Below, in pieces: positions 54,929-64,000 of a DNA stretch of 64,000 nt (position 1 is its first letter; each line of letters opens with the position of its first letter). This DNA comes from Jeotgalibacillus marinus (lineage in GTDB: Bacteria > Bacillota > Bacilli > Bacillales > Jeotgalibacillaceae). Position numbers and translations under genes: made by a program. A model generated the notes under the pieces. That model made no database searches, was not told where the DNA came from, and was given only the letters and a program-made list of their open reading frames with translations. The stretch is from the NCBI RefSeq assembly GCF_040801915.1, contig NZ_JBFMIA010000002.1, positions 248,001 through 312,000 of the forward strand. Reading direction: 5' to 3'.

Positions 54929-56980
54929 CTATTCTCCCTTCATTTTCTCACTTATACATAGTAGTAAAATAAGTTGTATAAATGCATCATATCCATCGCT
55001 CCACTCAATGATTTGCCCTCGGGTAACTTCGTTTAAGTTTTTAATACAGCTATTGGCGATTTCATTTACTAGCCCCTTACCTATCGGGGATTCCAAAATA
55101 AGAATTTGATGCTTTAGGTTATTGTCATAATCATGAATATAGTTGATCTTATAGTCATCCATTTTATTTATAATCTTTTCTAAGAATAAATTGGCATCAC
55201 AAGTAAGTTTTAACTTAATTAATGGATTCTCACTTGGATCCCCCACACTAAAATCCTCTTCAGTAAATTGCCTAATAATTAAGTCTGCAAATTCCTTTTG
55301 TGGGTAAATATATTTCTTGGCATCTGCCATTCTAGATTCAATCTGTCTCTTAACCTTCTCTAAAGTATAGCCACGTTCACCACAGTCTCTAATAATTTTC
55401 CAATGTCTACGTAATTTTTCATCAGTATCAACATAAATCTTGAGGTCTACAATTTTTCTAGTTTTGGACAACAATAAAGGGTGTAAGCCACACATAACAA
55501 TAAAGTCATTTGGGTCGATTTTTTTTGGACTAGTAAATTTTCCATTCTTATGGTCATATTCTACTCTTTGAGCAGAATTTCCATTTTTTAATTTCTCTAG
55601 TGTTGATGCTTGTTCATGTAAGAAATTTGCTTTCGGATTCAAATGAGTAAATTCACTCCATTTATCATGTCCCCGCTCCCATTTATGGTCGCCATCTCCT
55701 TCTACAATTAACAACCTCTCCGTCCCGAACAATTTCATTAACCCTTTCGTTAATGTGGTTTTACCAGCTCCACTATCTCCTCCTATTCCAATGACAGTTG
55801 GCTTCAAATTAATCTTATATATCGAATTACTTATAATTCCATATCTATAAAATATCCAAATTAAAAATAATAAAATACCTTGGAACAGGGTGAAAACTAC
55901 ATTCGCTAAAAAGTTTTCATAATAATCTACATGAACATTTGCCATAGACTGTATTGTATGGTTTGTGCTTGGATAAAAAAGAGTAAAATAGCCCATGTAA
56001 GCGATAGTTAGCAATAAATATTGGTACATATTGTGCTTATTCTCAAATGTATTTATAAAAAATACCGATGCAAATACAAAGGACCAGGCATACCAATGTG
56101 GCATTGGTGGAATAAAAAGCACAAATGCAAAATAAAGCATGCCAAGATAGGTAAATAATAGATCAACATTTATTTTTTCAAATCTTAAAAAATGAATGTA
56201 CATTAAGGCAATAAACAATGGTGCAATATAAATTTTGAGATAATCTATTTCAAAATAAAACTTAAACATTTTAAATTGGTCTTCATTATTGAAGACTAAC
56301 ATCTGATACCCCTTTGAAAAGAGAAAAGGACTTACTAAAACTGACCAACTAAGAAAAACAACTATGCTATATTTTAAAACGTCTATTTTGTTATGAGATT
56401 TAATTAAGTAAATTAGTAGTAATGGTAATGCAAAAAAAACTGGCATTTTTATTGATAGCGCTATTCCAAAAAGCACTCCTGCTAATAAAAGTTTTTTTCT
56501 AATCAGGTAAAATACTGAAATAAATAAAGCTGCAATGGCGATTAAATCATGATTGGGGTAAATATAACTAGCTAGAAATATAATAGGGGAACCATAATAA
56601 ATGAACGTTACATACTTTTGTTTCGTTGGAAATTTTCTCAACAAGAAATAATAGATAAAAATATCTGCCAATAGCGTTGGTAACTGTATTAAAAAGACTT
56701 GAATTTGTTCAGGAATTACTGAAATTAGCTTAATAGGGAGCAAGAAAGCTGACAAGATGTACAGCATTCCGGACGGATATGGAAAAGTATTGAGATCTTC
56801 ATTGTTTTCGTAAAAAAATTGCCATGGGTTTTCAAGAGTAGATAAAAAGTGTGATATAAAAGGGATAATCGAATCAATAATCTCTTTAGGCATCCATACA
56901 TAAATAGTTATTATTTTTATTATAGTAATAAAAATAAACCACTTACTCCTTAAAAGATCTTTAAATTTAAGCTTATTCAT
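54929..56980 (-). CDS. polytopic GT-C-like protein fused to a uridine-kinase-like domain
   Basis: 683 residues. Residues 1-380 contain about 10-11 membrane segments with an aromatic-rich outer loop (MPHWYAWS) as in mannosyltransferases. Residues about 395-683 are a P-loop kinase: TVIGIGGDSGAGKTT (P-loop 400-409), then VEGDGDHKWERG and FIVMCGLHPL, as in uridine kinase/phosphoribulokinase. One continuous frame; GGAGGGGG upstream. The C-terminus should phosphorylate a sugar or nucleoside. I know of no named family with this layout. Confidence 0.8.
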   Translation of the reverse strand: MNKLKFKDLLRSKWFIFITIIKIITIYVWMPKEIIDSIIPFISHFLSTLENPWQFFYENNEDLNTFPYPSGMLYILSAFLLPIKLISVIPEQIQVFLIQLPTLLADIFIYYFLLRKFPTKQKYVTFIYYGSPIIFLASYIYPNHDLIAIAALFISVFYLIRKKLLLAGVLFGIALSIKMPVFFALPLLLIYLIKSHNKIDVLKYSIVVFLSWSVLVSPFLFSKGYQMLVFNNEDQFKMFKFYFEIDYLKIYIAPLFIALMYIHFLRFEKINVDLLFTYLGMLYFAFVLFIPPMPHWYAWSFVFASVFFINTFENKHNMYQYLLLTIAYMGYFTLFYPSTNHTIQSMANVHVDYYENFLANVVFTLFQGILLFLIWIFYRYGIISNSIYKINLKPTVIGIGGDSGAGKTTLTKGLMKLFGTERLLIVEGDGDHKWERGHDKWSEFTHLNPKANFLHEQASTLEKLKNGNSAQRVEYDHKNGKFTSPKKIDPNDFIVMCGLHPLLLSKTRKIVDLKIYVDTDEKLRRHWKIIRDCGERGYTLEKVKRQIESRMADAKKYIYPQKEFADLIIRQFTEEDFSVGDPSENPLIKLKLTCDANLFLEKIINKMDDYKINYIHDYDNNLKHQILILESPIGKGLVNEIANSCIKNLNEVTRGQIIEWSDGYDAFIQLILLLCISEKMKGE

Positions 56981-57119
56981 AAATCCCCCTCCAGATAAAT
57001 ACTCCTTTGTTAAAGTGATATGTCAACACTAAACTAGTACTTTCTTTAAGGTGTAGCTATTTGTACTCAATTGAACTGAAAGGCAAGGTATTTGTAAGGT
57101 TTGTACCCATGATAATAAT

Positions 57120-58640
57120 TTAAATCGTCTTTTTATTAACTATCTGTTTAACTATATTTAATAAATATATGAATTCTTTGGACTTTCTAAATACCATAAA
57201 AAAAATAATATTAGGGATAATTAAACATACGCCCAACCTATAGATGAAATTTATTAACATATTATTACTGTAAAGACTTACAACAAATTCACATATTATT
57301 GCAGTAACAATAACCAACAAAGTAAACCACATATAACGAGTGAAATGGGACTTAACCGACTTGTGAAACACATACTTAAATATAACGTACGGGTCGTACC
57401 AAAAATATACACACAGCCTGCTAATAACGGTTCCCAAAAATACACCTACTATTCCTATTGCTTGGGTGAGAGTAATCGAGATCCCAATATTTATAATGGC
57501 AGCAATAATAGGTCTGTATTTTCCTTTCTTAAATAAACCCGTAGTTTCTCTAAAAGTTGTAGTAGCATTTTGCATTCCAGCAGTATAAAAATTTAAAATT
57601 ATCGCAAAGACAATTAACATGTTCAAAAGATATTGTTCACCTAACCAAATTGAAATGAAGGGATTTATTAATATCCAAAGACAAATGGCACAAAAACCGT
57701 ACACCCAAAAATTCGCAAAGTTCATGACACGAAATATAAAATAGTTTTCTTCTTTGCCTGCGTTCACATTTAAATTTCCAACACTAGCAGTAATGGAATA
57801 GAAAATATAACCCACAAAAGTAGTAATTGTGGTAATTATCAGTAAATAATTCGAGTAGATCCCTACCCATGTAATTCCTGCAAATATAGCAATGATAATA
57901 TTGTCAGTTCCATTTATTACAACTCCACTAATTTTGTATAAAAAAAGAGAATATAAATTCTCATAAAAATTTTTCCTTTCTGGTTTAGTTAAGCTTGCGT
58001 TATTACTTTCTTTTAAAAATGGATACAATTTGTCTGCTTTCTTTGCAATATAAACATTTTCAATAATTCTAAAGGCGACTTGTATTGAAAGTACTAATAC
58101 ATAGTTCCCTATCGTCACCAACGCAATGATTATGATGAGGTTAGATATAATGATAAAAATACTGTGTATCTTAGAAATAATATGGTTCCGCTGATCAGCA
58201 ATAATAATTGACTGCTTATACACAAAATAATAAGAAAGTACTGATTGCAGTAAAAATAAAAGATAGATAGTATTTATATTATCTATCTTTGTTTCACCAT
58301 TCATTAAATAAGATAGAAATGGGAATAATGATAAACCGATTAATAATACTACTCCCCCTATTATCCTATAAGCCTTTTTATATAAATTCATCAGAGCCTG
58401 TATTTTGTAAGTATCGCTTTCAGCTAATGGTTTATATAAACTAAAAATCATCGCTGTATCAAAACCTAAATTTGCTAACGATAACATCAAGAATATACTT
58501 GTAAACAGTCCATCTACACCCAAATACTCTATTCCGAGTGTGTAAATAAAAACAGTACGAACTACCATACCCATCGCTAGGCTAATAATTTGACCAGATA
58601 GACCAAAAAACATATTCTTTAATGAATTTTGAATTCTCAT
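57120..58640 (-). CDS. Wzx-type polysaccharide flippase
   Basis: 506 residues, about 13 membrane segments, MATE/Wzx-like. The N-terminus (FFGLSGQIISLAMGMVVRTVFIYTLGIEYLGVDGLFTSIFLMLSL) is characteristic of oligosaccharide flippases. It should move the lipid-linked unit across the membrane. A 139-bp gap separates it from the next gene. Confidence 0.9.
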   Translation of the reverse strand: MRIQNSLKNMFFGLSGQIISLAMGMVVRTVFIYTLGIEYLGVDGLFTSIFLMLSLANLGFDTAMIFSLYKPLAESDTYKIQALMNLYKKAYRIIGGVVLLIGLSLFPFLSYLMNGETKIDNINTIYLLFLLQSVLSYYFVYKQSIIIADQRNHIISKIHSIFIIISNLIIIIALVTIGNYVLVLSIQVAFRIIENVYIAKKADKLYPFLKESNNASLTKPERKNFYENLYSLFLYKISGVVINGTDNIIIAIFAGITWVGIYSNYLLIITTITTFVGYIFYSITASVGNLNVNAGKEENYFIFRVMNFANFWVYGFCAICLWILINPFISIWLGEQYLLNMLIVFAIILNFYTAGMQNATTTFRETTGLFKKGKYRPIIAAIINIGISITLTQAIGIVGVFLGTVISRLCVYFWYDPYVIFKYVFHKSVKSHFTRYMWFTLLVIVTAIICEFVVSLYSNNMLINFIYRLGVCLIIPNIIFFMVFRKSKEFIYLLNIVKQIVNKKTI

Positions 58641-58655
58641 AGTAACCTTTCCACT

Positions 58656-59921
58656 TTAATTATTTGTTTCAAATATGCGATTTACTCTTGTACTAATCTT
58701 CCTTTTTACGATAGGTAAAAATTTAGTGATTCTATATTTAAGTAATGACTTTCTTCGCTCAACGACAAAATCATAATCCAAAAACCAATCTAATAAGTCC
58801 TTATTAAAGATATTGTCACGATTTTTTATCATTCTTTTTTTGGATAAGTTCCACTGCATGACTCTTGCAGGTGTGAAAAATTTAACATTATCTTTTAAGA
58901 AATCTTTTATGTGAAGTGAGAGGTTGTCAGAAATATTAAAGCCGAATTTCCGCGGGTCTTCACCCTCAGCTACAATACCTATAATTGTTCTAACGCATTT
59001 TTCACAGTTACAACAATTTTCCTCATTTAAAAAGCATACTCTTAGATTGATATGTTGATTATTATTTAAGGAGTAATCAACGACAACTTTAACTTTTTCT
59101 TGCCTATGAATGTCATATCCATCATGAAATACTCTACCCGAGGCAAATTTTATCTCATTGTCAATGGTTGGATCCGATGCACATTTTGCTTTATATCCCT
59201 CAAAATATGAACTAGCTATATAAATGCATTCTACCTTTAGCTTGAAAGCAATAGGGATAGCCGCAGATATAATTGCCAAACTGTGATGTAATCCGTGCCA
59301 CCAAGAATCGCCCAATTTTTTTAGAAAATCACGGTCAATCACTTGTGCGTTCATAAACGTTCCATAGTTAGAATGGATAAGAATATTGTCCAACCCATAA
59401 TTTTTTGCAAAATCAACCACATGTTTTTTGTCTTGGTTCCATACATCACTTTCTTTTATATCTTCTTTATGCCACCCATATTCAGTAATTAATAATGGCT
59501 GTTTGTCTTTTATTCTAATAAATGTAGCCAGTGCATCAAGACCTCCACTGAACAATTGTGCTGCTTCGTACTCTGAAGTATATGAGTTATTAACAATACT
59601 TGATGCTAGTACTTCTCCCTGAAACTGAACACCTGGATACATCATTTGATAAGCTTCTCTTATATTGAGAAGGCACTCATGGAATGACTGATCCAATTCC
59701 TCTACACTTAGTTGACAGTCTGTAATCCAAACAAGTGGTGCGATATTCGCTACAAATGGAATAGTTAAAATGCTAATTGGCAGATTAGAAACATCATAAT
59801 TGTATTCAAAAAACAAATGATTGCTTTTTTTAAAGTACTTTTGAACATTTCCATTAACACTAAAAAAGTAGTCCACCCTTTTACCTTTAACAACGATTTT
59901 ATTTAAAGTTATACCTTTCAT
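58656..59921 (-). CDS. QueC-like PP-loop ATPase in a glycan operon
   Basis: 421 residues. A PP-loop LFSGGLDALATF (SGGLDA 125-130) and a Cys cluster ENCCNCEKCVRT (Cys303, 304, 306, 309) resemble 7-cyano-7-deazaguanine synthase (QueC). It is about twice QueC's length, with added N- and C-terminal parts and no other queuosine genes near. It could adenylate a carboxylate of the glycan. Its start overlaps the pyruvyltransferase stop by 4 nt. Confidence 0.7.
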   Translation of the reverse strand: MKGITLNKIVVKGKRVDYFFSVNGNVQKYFKKSNHLFFEYNYDVSNLPISILTIPFVANIAPLVWITDCQLSVEELDQSFHECLLNIREAYQMMYPGVQFQGEVLASSIVNNSYTSEYEAAQLFSGGLDALATFIRIKDKQPLLITEYGWHKEDIKESDVWNQDKKHVVDFAKNYGLDNILIHSNYGTFMNAQVIDRDFLKKLGDSWWHGLHHSLAIISAAIPIAFKLKVECIYIASSYFEGYKAKCASDPTIDNEIKFASGRVFHDGYDIHRQEKVKVVVDYSLNNNQHINLRVCFLNEENCCNCEKCVRTIIGIVAEGEDPRKFGFNISDNLSLHIKDFLKDNVKFFTPARVMQWNLSKKRMIKNRDNIFNKDLLDWFLDYDFVVERRKSLLKYRITKFLPIVKRKISTRVNRIFETNN

Positions 59922-60934
59922 ATTATGTCCCTTGTTTTAGTTACTTTATCTGATTCACTCTTTTGTTGATGTATAAATTGATTTAACCAAGTATTTATAC
60001 GATCAAAATTTATATTTACATCTGTTACAATGGTTGAATTAATGGTCTTTTCTAGATCACTTAACTCATTTCTATCAACTTGATTAATGTTATATGTTTC
60101 ACTCATTCCACGAGCTCTCTCATCTATACCAATAATAATTGTTCGTTTTTTGTGTCGCATTGCAAGTATTCCACCGTGTAAACGAGTTCCAATGTAATCA
60201 ATATGTTTATTAAGTACTTTCTCAAAAGCTTCTACTGTAGGTGGGACAATTTTAATATCCTGTATATTATCAAAAGTTTTAAAGTAATTTAGATCCTTCT
60301 TATCCTGAATCCAAAAATAGATATTTTTATAATTTTCGTTTAAGACATCTATTAATAGTTGATCGTATTTATTGTCTCTAGTATGATGTGTCAATGTTAA
60401 AATGACTGAATCGGCTTTATGTGTTGGGATCTCCTTGCAAAATTCTGGAGTGAGTGTCCACAATGATGCGCAACCTGTATTTAACGCTTTAAATCCCATT
60501 TCTTCTAATATCTTTTTTGTTCTTTCATCTCTGACACTATGAATATAATCATGCGACAAAACTTTTTTATAAAGCATTTTTGTATAACCGTTTATCTTAT
60601 TGCCTTTCCCTGCACCAACACCGCACAATATACTTCCCTTTAAAGGGCCACAATTAAAGATATTAATATTCCATTGTGGGAAATGAGTTAACATATCCAT
60701 TGTTAGTAAATTTGAACCCCCTACAAATTTATGTTTGGCCTCGCTATAGACCTTCACTCTATTCGACCTTCTCATTACCTGATACCAATGAAAAGGGGAA
60801 ACGTGAGTTGGCAAAGTTAGTATATAGTCATTTTTGGTGATATCCTCTAAATGATACCGAACACATTTCATGATTATATCGTCACCTTTATTAAGGGAAC
60901 CCACTGATGTATCAAGTAATAAAACATTATCCAT
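59918..60934 (-). CDS. polysaccharide pyruvyl transferase family protein
   Basis: 338 residues, of the PvyT/CsaB type: LLDTSVGSLNKGDDIIMKC at the start and GTRLHGGILAMRHKKRTIIIGID near the end. Such enzymes add a ketal pyruvate to a sugar from phosphoenolpyruvate. ATG 60934 has GGGAGG 9 nt upstream; the longer reading has no ribosome site. The presence of a pyruvate acid group on the glycan is inferred. Confidence 0.85.
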   Translation of the reverse strand: MDNVLLLDTSVGSLNKGDDIIMKCVRYHLEDITKNDYILTLPTHVSPFHWYQVMRRSNRVKVYSEAKHKFVGGSNLLTMDMLTHFPQWNINIFNCGPLKGSILCGVGAGKGNKINGYTKMLYKKVLSHDYIHSVRDERTKKILEEMGFKALNTGCASLWTLTPEFCKEIPTHKADSVILTLTHHTRDNKYDQLLIDVLNENYKNIYFWIQDKKDLNYFKTFDNIQDIKIVPPTVEAFEKVLNKHIDYIGTRLHGGILAMRHKKRTIIIGIDERARGMSETYNINQVDRNELSDLEKTINSTIVTDVNINFDRINTWLNQFIHQQKSESDKVTKTRDII

Positions 60935-61016
60935 TAAGATAAAACCTCCCAGTTTTGTATTATCAAAAATATTGAGATAGTAAAAGCAACTGGTAAAATT
61001 CATTATAGAGAACAAA

Positions 61017-62198
61017 TTAATTAGCGATGGATTTACCTATTTGACCATACGATTCAGCATCCACTTTTTCAAAAACCTCAATCCTTCTTATCCATTTCAT
61101 CAACCTTGTTATTTTTTCATCATCACTAAACCCAGTAAATTGTAATTTAAGAATAATTAGCTCTATATAAAATAAATAACGATAAACAGCAAAACTATTT
61201 AATTCATTAACCTCGTGTAGAGAATGAAAATTCGCATTTTCCCTTAATTTAGTATAAAACAGCTCAACACCTGCTTCTAATTCTTCTCTATACCTAGCTA
61301 TTTCTTGTTGATCCATGTTTTCGTAACGCCCAACCTTAAACATCATATGGTAAAAATCAAAATAGAAACTTCTACTACCAAGTGTATTCCAATCAATGAC
61401 ACGTGAAGATTGATTCGCAATGAGGATATTCCCTTCACAAAAATCTCCATGTGAAAATGTCAATACGATCTCCTTTTGACGAGAGTATTCTTGAAGTCTC
61501 ATTTTCAACAAGGAAATAAACCCCTTTACTTTTTCTACATTACTAATCGTTTCATTCGTCGTACTTTGCAGTCTGTTAATTAAAAGTTCTAAATGAATAA
61601 CTTTATCTCTGGTGTATGTTTCGAAAGGTAATACTTCAGGTTCAGTAGTTAATAAAATATTTTCAAGTATAGGGAACACCTCAGAACATAACTTTTCCCG
61701 GTTATCAAAAGAATACAAAGGTGACTTTAAATTAATATATTCTTCTGTTAAATATCTCTCAGCGACACTCCACTTAATTACTTTTGGAGCTAACGAACAC
61801 CGAGCTGCTTCTCTTGTAGTACGTATTCTTTCTTCAATTTCTAAAAGGGGCATCTGTTTCGGGAAGACTGTCATTACTTCCTGCTTTTTTAAATTAAAAA
61901 TTTTATACCCTCCTTGACGAAGCTCTAACATAACCCCCCCAAAAAAATGAGAAGTAATTACTCGATTTGAACTTCCATTTAATCTTTTTTTATGAAATTC
62001 ATAAATGAACTGAAGAACTCGTAAACCTCTTATTATGAATGCAGGCAAACGGTTGAATACCTCACTTCTAGTTGTTCTTCCGAAAAATGAGAACGGCTTC
62101 ATATTATACAAATTTATAAATAGATCGATAACACCTTGTTCTGTATTTATATAGATTGAATTGTCGATAAGAATATATTTATAGATTTTATTATTCAC
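61017..62198 (-). CDS. APH-fold phosphotransferase, copy 2
   Basis: 393 residues. The kinase core reads FSHGDFCEGNIL (catalytic Asp and Asn) and RVIDWNTLGSRSFYFDFYH, in which Asp-Trp-Asn replaces the usual Asp-x-Asp. The N-terminal 150 residues, with IYKYILIDNSIYINTEQG, are not found in standard aminoglycoside kinases. It resembles the next gene (62289-63467) in order and motifs. It may phosphorylate a small alcohol, like choline kinase LicA. GTG start with AAGGAG upstream. Confidence 0.78.
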   Translation of the reverse strand: MNNKIYKYILIDNSIYINTEQGVIDLFINLYNMKPFSFFGRTTRSEVFNRLPAFIIRGLRVLQFIYEFHKKRLNGSSNRVITSHFFGGVMLELRQGGYKIFNLKKQEVMTVFPKQMPLLEIEERIRTTREAARCSLAPKVIKWSVAERYLTEEYINLKSPLYSFDNREKLCSEVFPILENILLTTEPEVLPFETYTRDKVIHLELLINRLQSTTNETISNVEKVKGFISLLKMRLQEYSRQKEIVLTFSHGDFCEGNILIANQSSRVIDWNTLGSRSFYFDFYHMMFKVGRYENMDQQEIARYREELEAGVELFYTKLRENANFHSLHEVNELNSFAVYRYLFYIELIILKLQFTGFSDDEKITRLMKWIRRIEVFEKVDAESYGQIGKSIAN

Positions 62199-62288
62199 CG
62201 TATCAGTCTCCTTAATATAAATTCCCTCGATTTCACATCTCCTTCAGAACAAGCATTATCTAAGTCAATAAAAACTTAGTTGATCTTT

Positions 62289-63467
62289 TCATTTCGCCAT
62301 ATTGCCTTCATCATGAACATTACTAAAAAGAATAGCTCCTACGTTTTTTTCAAAAGATGTAAATCGCTCTATCCAATTCAGCAAACCATTAATATAATTT
62401 ATATGACCCTTTTTTATTAGTTGTAACTTTAGCTCAATGAATTCGAGGTAAAATATATATCTTTGTAGATTTGCATCCGTTTTGTTTCTATATAAAGGCT
62501 CAATCACATCCGATAAGTTTGACTGCATCAACAAAAAGTGTTGATTGATTCGATCTAGAAGCAACACACTATTTTCTGAGGTTAAATGTACAAAAATATT
62601 TTCTTTTTTAGCAGCCACAAATGACATAAAAAAGAAATCATAATAGCAGTTTCGAACATCTAATGTATTCCAATCAATTACACGAATCCGAGTTTGATCC
62701 TTTAACAGATTTCCATGCCACAAATCACCATGAGATAAACATAAATAAACACTTTCTCCTTTATATATTTGTTGTATACATGTACTTATTTGATCTTTAA
62801 ATTCTTCAATCACTAACATATTTTCTTCTGAAGAGATATCACACATTATTTTTTCATTTAGTAAAGAGGTGATTGTAGCTCGCCTATCCTTCAAATATTC
62901 CAAGAGGTTAACTTCCCTTTGACCACGAACAGCAACCATTTTTTTCAATAATGGAAATAGATCTGTTGAATCACAAACGGAATAGTTAAGTCTGTAAGCG
63001 TTTATATATTCTTCAACTACTATTCTTTCTTTTATATTTGCCGAAATATATTTCGGTCCAACCATCAATTCTCCAGCCATTTTTACTTGTTCTAATTTTT
63101 TTCTTATATACGACTCTGAACGCGAGGGTGGGTAGATCGTATAAACCATTTCTTTTTGTAAATCGAATACCTTACATTCCTTCTCTGCCAAAAGTAAAGC
63201 ACAATGCCCGTAGCAATGAATGTCTAGAAATGTTGATTTTTTTTCGACCTTCTTTTGTATCTGAAACAACCATACGAATTTAAACACTCTAATCGCTCTA
63301 ATTACTGGCAATTTAGATGCATTAATCACGTTAAATTTAGTCGGCTGTTCAAAATACTCAAATGGCTTGGCTTTAAAAAATAACAGTAAATACAATGTAA
63401 TCAAGCTTATACGCCTATTTACGTATAAATAATTATCTACAAGAATATAACTATTCTCCTGTCCCAT
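62289..63467 (-). CDS. APH-fold phosphotransferase, copy 1
   Basis: 392 residues. LSHGDLWHGNLL and RVIDWNTLDVRNCYYDFFF are the catalytic loop and metal motif. Layout and the DNSYILVDNYLYVNRR-type N-terminus parallel copy 2, so the two are paralogues. Two kinases with the same fold but different sequence suggest two related substrates. It starts 2 bp after the ABC exporter stop, so coupling is likely. Confidence 0.78.
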   Translation of the reverse strand: MGQENSYILVDNYLYVNRRISLITLYLLLFFKAKPFEYFEQPTKFNVINASKLPVIRAIRVFKFVWLFQIQKKVEKKSTFLDIHCYGHCALLLAEKECKVFDLQKEMVYTIYPPSRSESYIRKKLEQVKMAGELMVGPKYISANIKERIVVEEYINAYRLNYSVCDSTDLFPLLKKMVAVRGQREVNLLEYLKDRRATITSLLNEKIMCDISSEENMLVIEEFKDQISTCIQQIYKGESVYLCLSHGDLWHGNLLKDQTRIRVIDWNTLDVRNCYYDFFFMSFVAAKKENIFVHLTSENSVLLLDRINQHFLLMQSNLSDVIEPLYRNKTDANLQRYIFYLEFIELKLQLIKKGHINYINGLLNWIERFTSFEKNVGAILFSNVHDEGNMAK

Positions 63468-63468
63468 C

Positions 63469-64000
63469 CTATGCCCCCTGATCCTTATACTTGTTTAGAT
63501 CAGATATAATTTTCTTGTTTTTATCCTGTTTAGTCTCTAGCTCTCCATTGTTCATTTTGAAAACAATGTCACAATTTTCAATCGTACTGAGACGGTGAGC
63601 AATAATAATTAAGGTCTTCTCACCCTTCAATCCATCAATTGCTTTCATAATTTCTTTTTCCGTTTCATTATCAAGAGCTGAAGTCGCTTCATCCATAAAC
63701 AATATTTCAGGCTTATGGTATAAGGCGCGCGCAATGCCAATTCTTTGCCTTTGCCCACCTGAAAGTCTTACACCTCTTTCTCCAACAGAGGTATCAAGTT
63801 GATCTGGAAGGGACTTAACAAATTCTTTTAGTTGCGCTCGTTCTAATGCTGCCCATATGGCTTTATCATCAATCTGATGCTCTTCAAGCCCAAAACCCAC
63901 ATTTCTTCGGATTGTATCATCTGATAAGAAAATGAATTGAGGGATATACCCAATCTTTTGCTGCCAGAGCGTTTTCTTATCATTAAGACTGTCTCCATCA
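63469..64000 (-). CDS. ABC exporter ATPase part (5' end beyond the window)
   Basis: The visible C-terminal 176 residues include VGERGVRLSGGQRQRIGIARAL, ILFMDEATSALD and IIAHRLSTI. The reading frame stays open to the window edge (KKTLWQQKIGYIPQ), so the gene is cut off and its membrane half lies to the right. This type includes lipid-linked glycan flippases such as PglK. It is the first gene seen in the glycan operon. Confidence 0.9.
   Translation of the reverse strand, partial: DGDSLNDKKTLWQQKIGYIPQFIFLSDDTIRRNVGFGLEEHQIDDKAIWAALERAQLKEFVKSLPDQLDTSVGERGVRLSGGQRQRIGIARALYHKPEILFMDEATSALDNETEKEIMKAIDGLKGEKTLIIIAHRLSTIENCDIVFKMNNGELETKQDKNKKIISDLNKYKDQGA

Overview
The window comes from a low-GC, endospore-forming member of the Bacillaceae. 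The evidence is AT-rich DNA, strong GGAGG-type ribosome binding sites, frequent GTG and TTG starts, two small acid-soluble spore proteins (a gamma-type one at 12382-12558 and Tlp at 34769-34990), a CcpA-type cre site, and a Bacillus-like gene set (PxpABC, BpsA-YpbQ, OpuC-type transporter, YclM-type aspartokinase). An alkaliphilic or halotolerant genus is a guess. I saw no rRNA, tRNA or CRISPR array.

Layout. 1-2.4 kb: a cut-off ABC ATPase, a GNAT acetyltransferase and an ANT(6)-like adenylyltransferase. 2.9-8.2 kb: two near-identical CstA carriers flanking a 'cory-CC-star' small protein and an ArsA-like ATPase; relics show this is a segmental duplication followed by unequal loss. 8.3-11.6 kb: a four-gene osmoprotectant ABC importer. 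11.9-16.1 kb: a gene relic, a short gamma-SASP, a type III polyketide synthase with its methyltransferase, a serine-recombinase relic, and two DoxX genes around a MarR regulator. 16.2-20 kb: 5-oxoprolinase (PxpBCA) with an NRAMP-like carrier. 20.3-25.2 kb: membrane proteins, a serine hydrolase, MFS/TetR, and a Gly-Phe-Arg-Pro repeat protein. 25.3-31.2 kb: hydroxybutyrate dehydrogenase with a GntP permease and LysR regulator, an ACR3/bile-acid-type carrier, aspartokinase. 31.9-39.8 kb: small membrane protein, HAD phosphatase, FAD oxidoreductase, Tlp, RluF-like pseudouridine synthase, a MacB/FtsX-type ABC pair behind four 11-bp repeats, and a membrane metallophosphoesterase.

40.0-47.9 kb is a lasso-peptide cluster of the paeninodin type, on the minus strand in two units with duplicated promoter/operator regions. 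Unit 1 is cyclase (lasC), precursor lasA2, exporter. Unit 2 is precursor lasA1, HPr-kinase-like peptide kinase, B1 (PqqD-like), B2 (transglutaminase-like protease), nucleotidyltransferase. Both precursors are too short for ordinary gene calling. lasA2 has a normal Asp9 ring acceptor. lasA1 has an intact leader but a Trp/Pro-rich core with no acidic residue at 7-9. A decayed copy of the lasC 5' end lies between the second promoter and lasA1, so unit 2 arose by duplication and internal deletion.

48.0-64.0 kb (running off the right edge) is a large minus-strand surface-glycan operon with unusual parts: an ABC exporter, two divergent APH-fold kinases, a pyruvyltransferase-fold protein, a QueC-like PP-loop protein, a Wzx flippase, a polytopic GT-C-like protein fused to a uridine-kinase-like domain, a HAD phosphatase, a class II aldolase-fold protein, a two-domain nucleotidyltransferase split by a frameshift at an A6 tract, GtrA, a family 2 glycosyltransferase, a glycerophosphodiesterase-like protein, and another polytopic protein. 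Together they suggest synthesis of an activated small polyol or sugar phosphate and its addition to a lipid-linked glycan; the product cannot be named from sequence.
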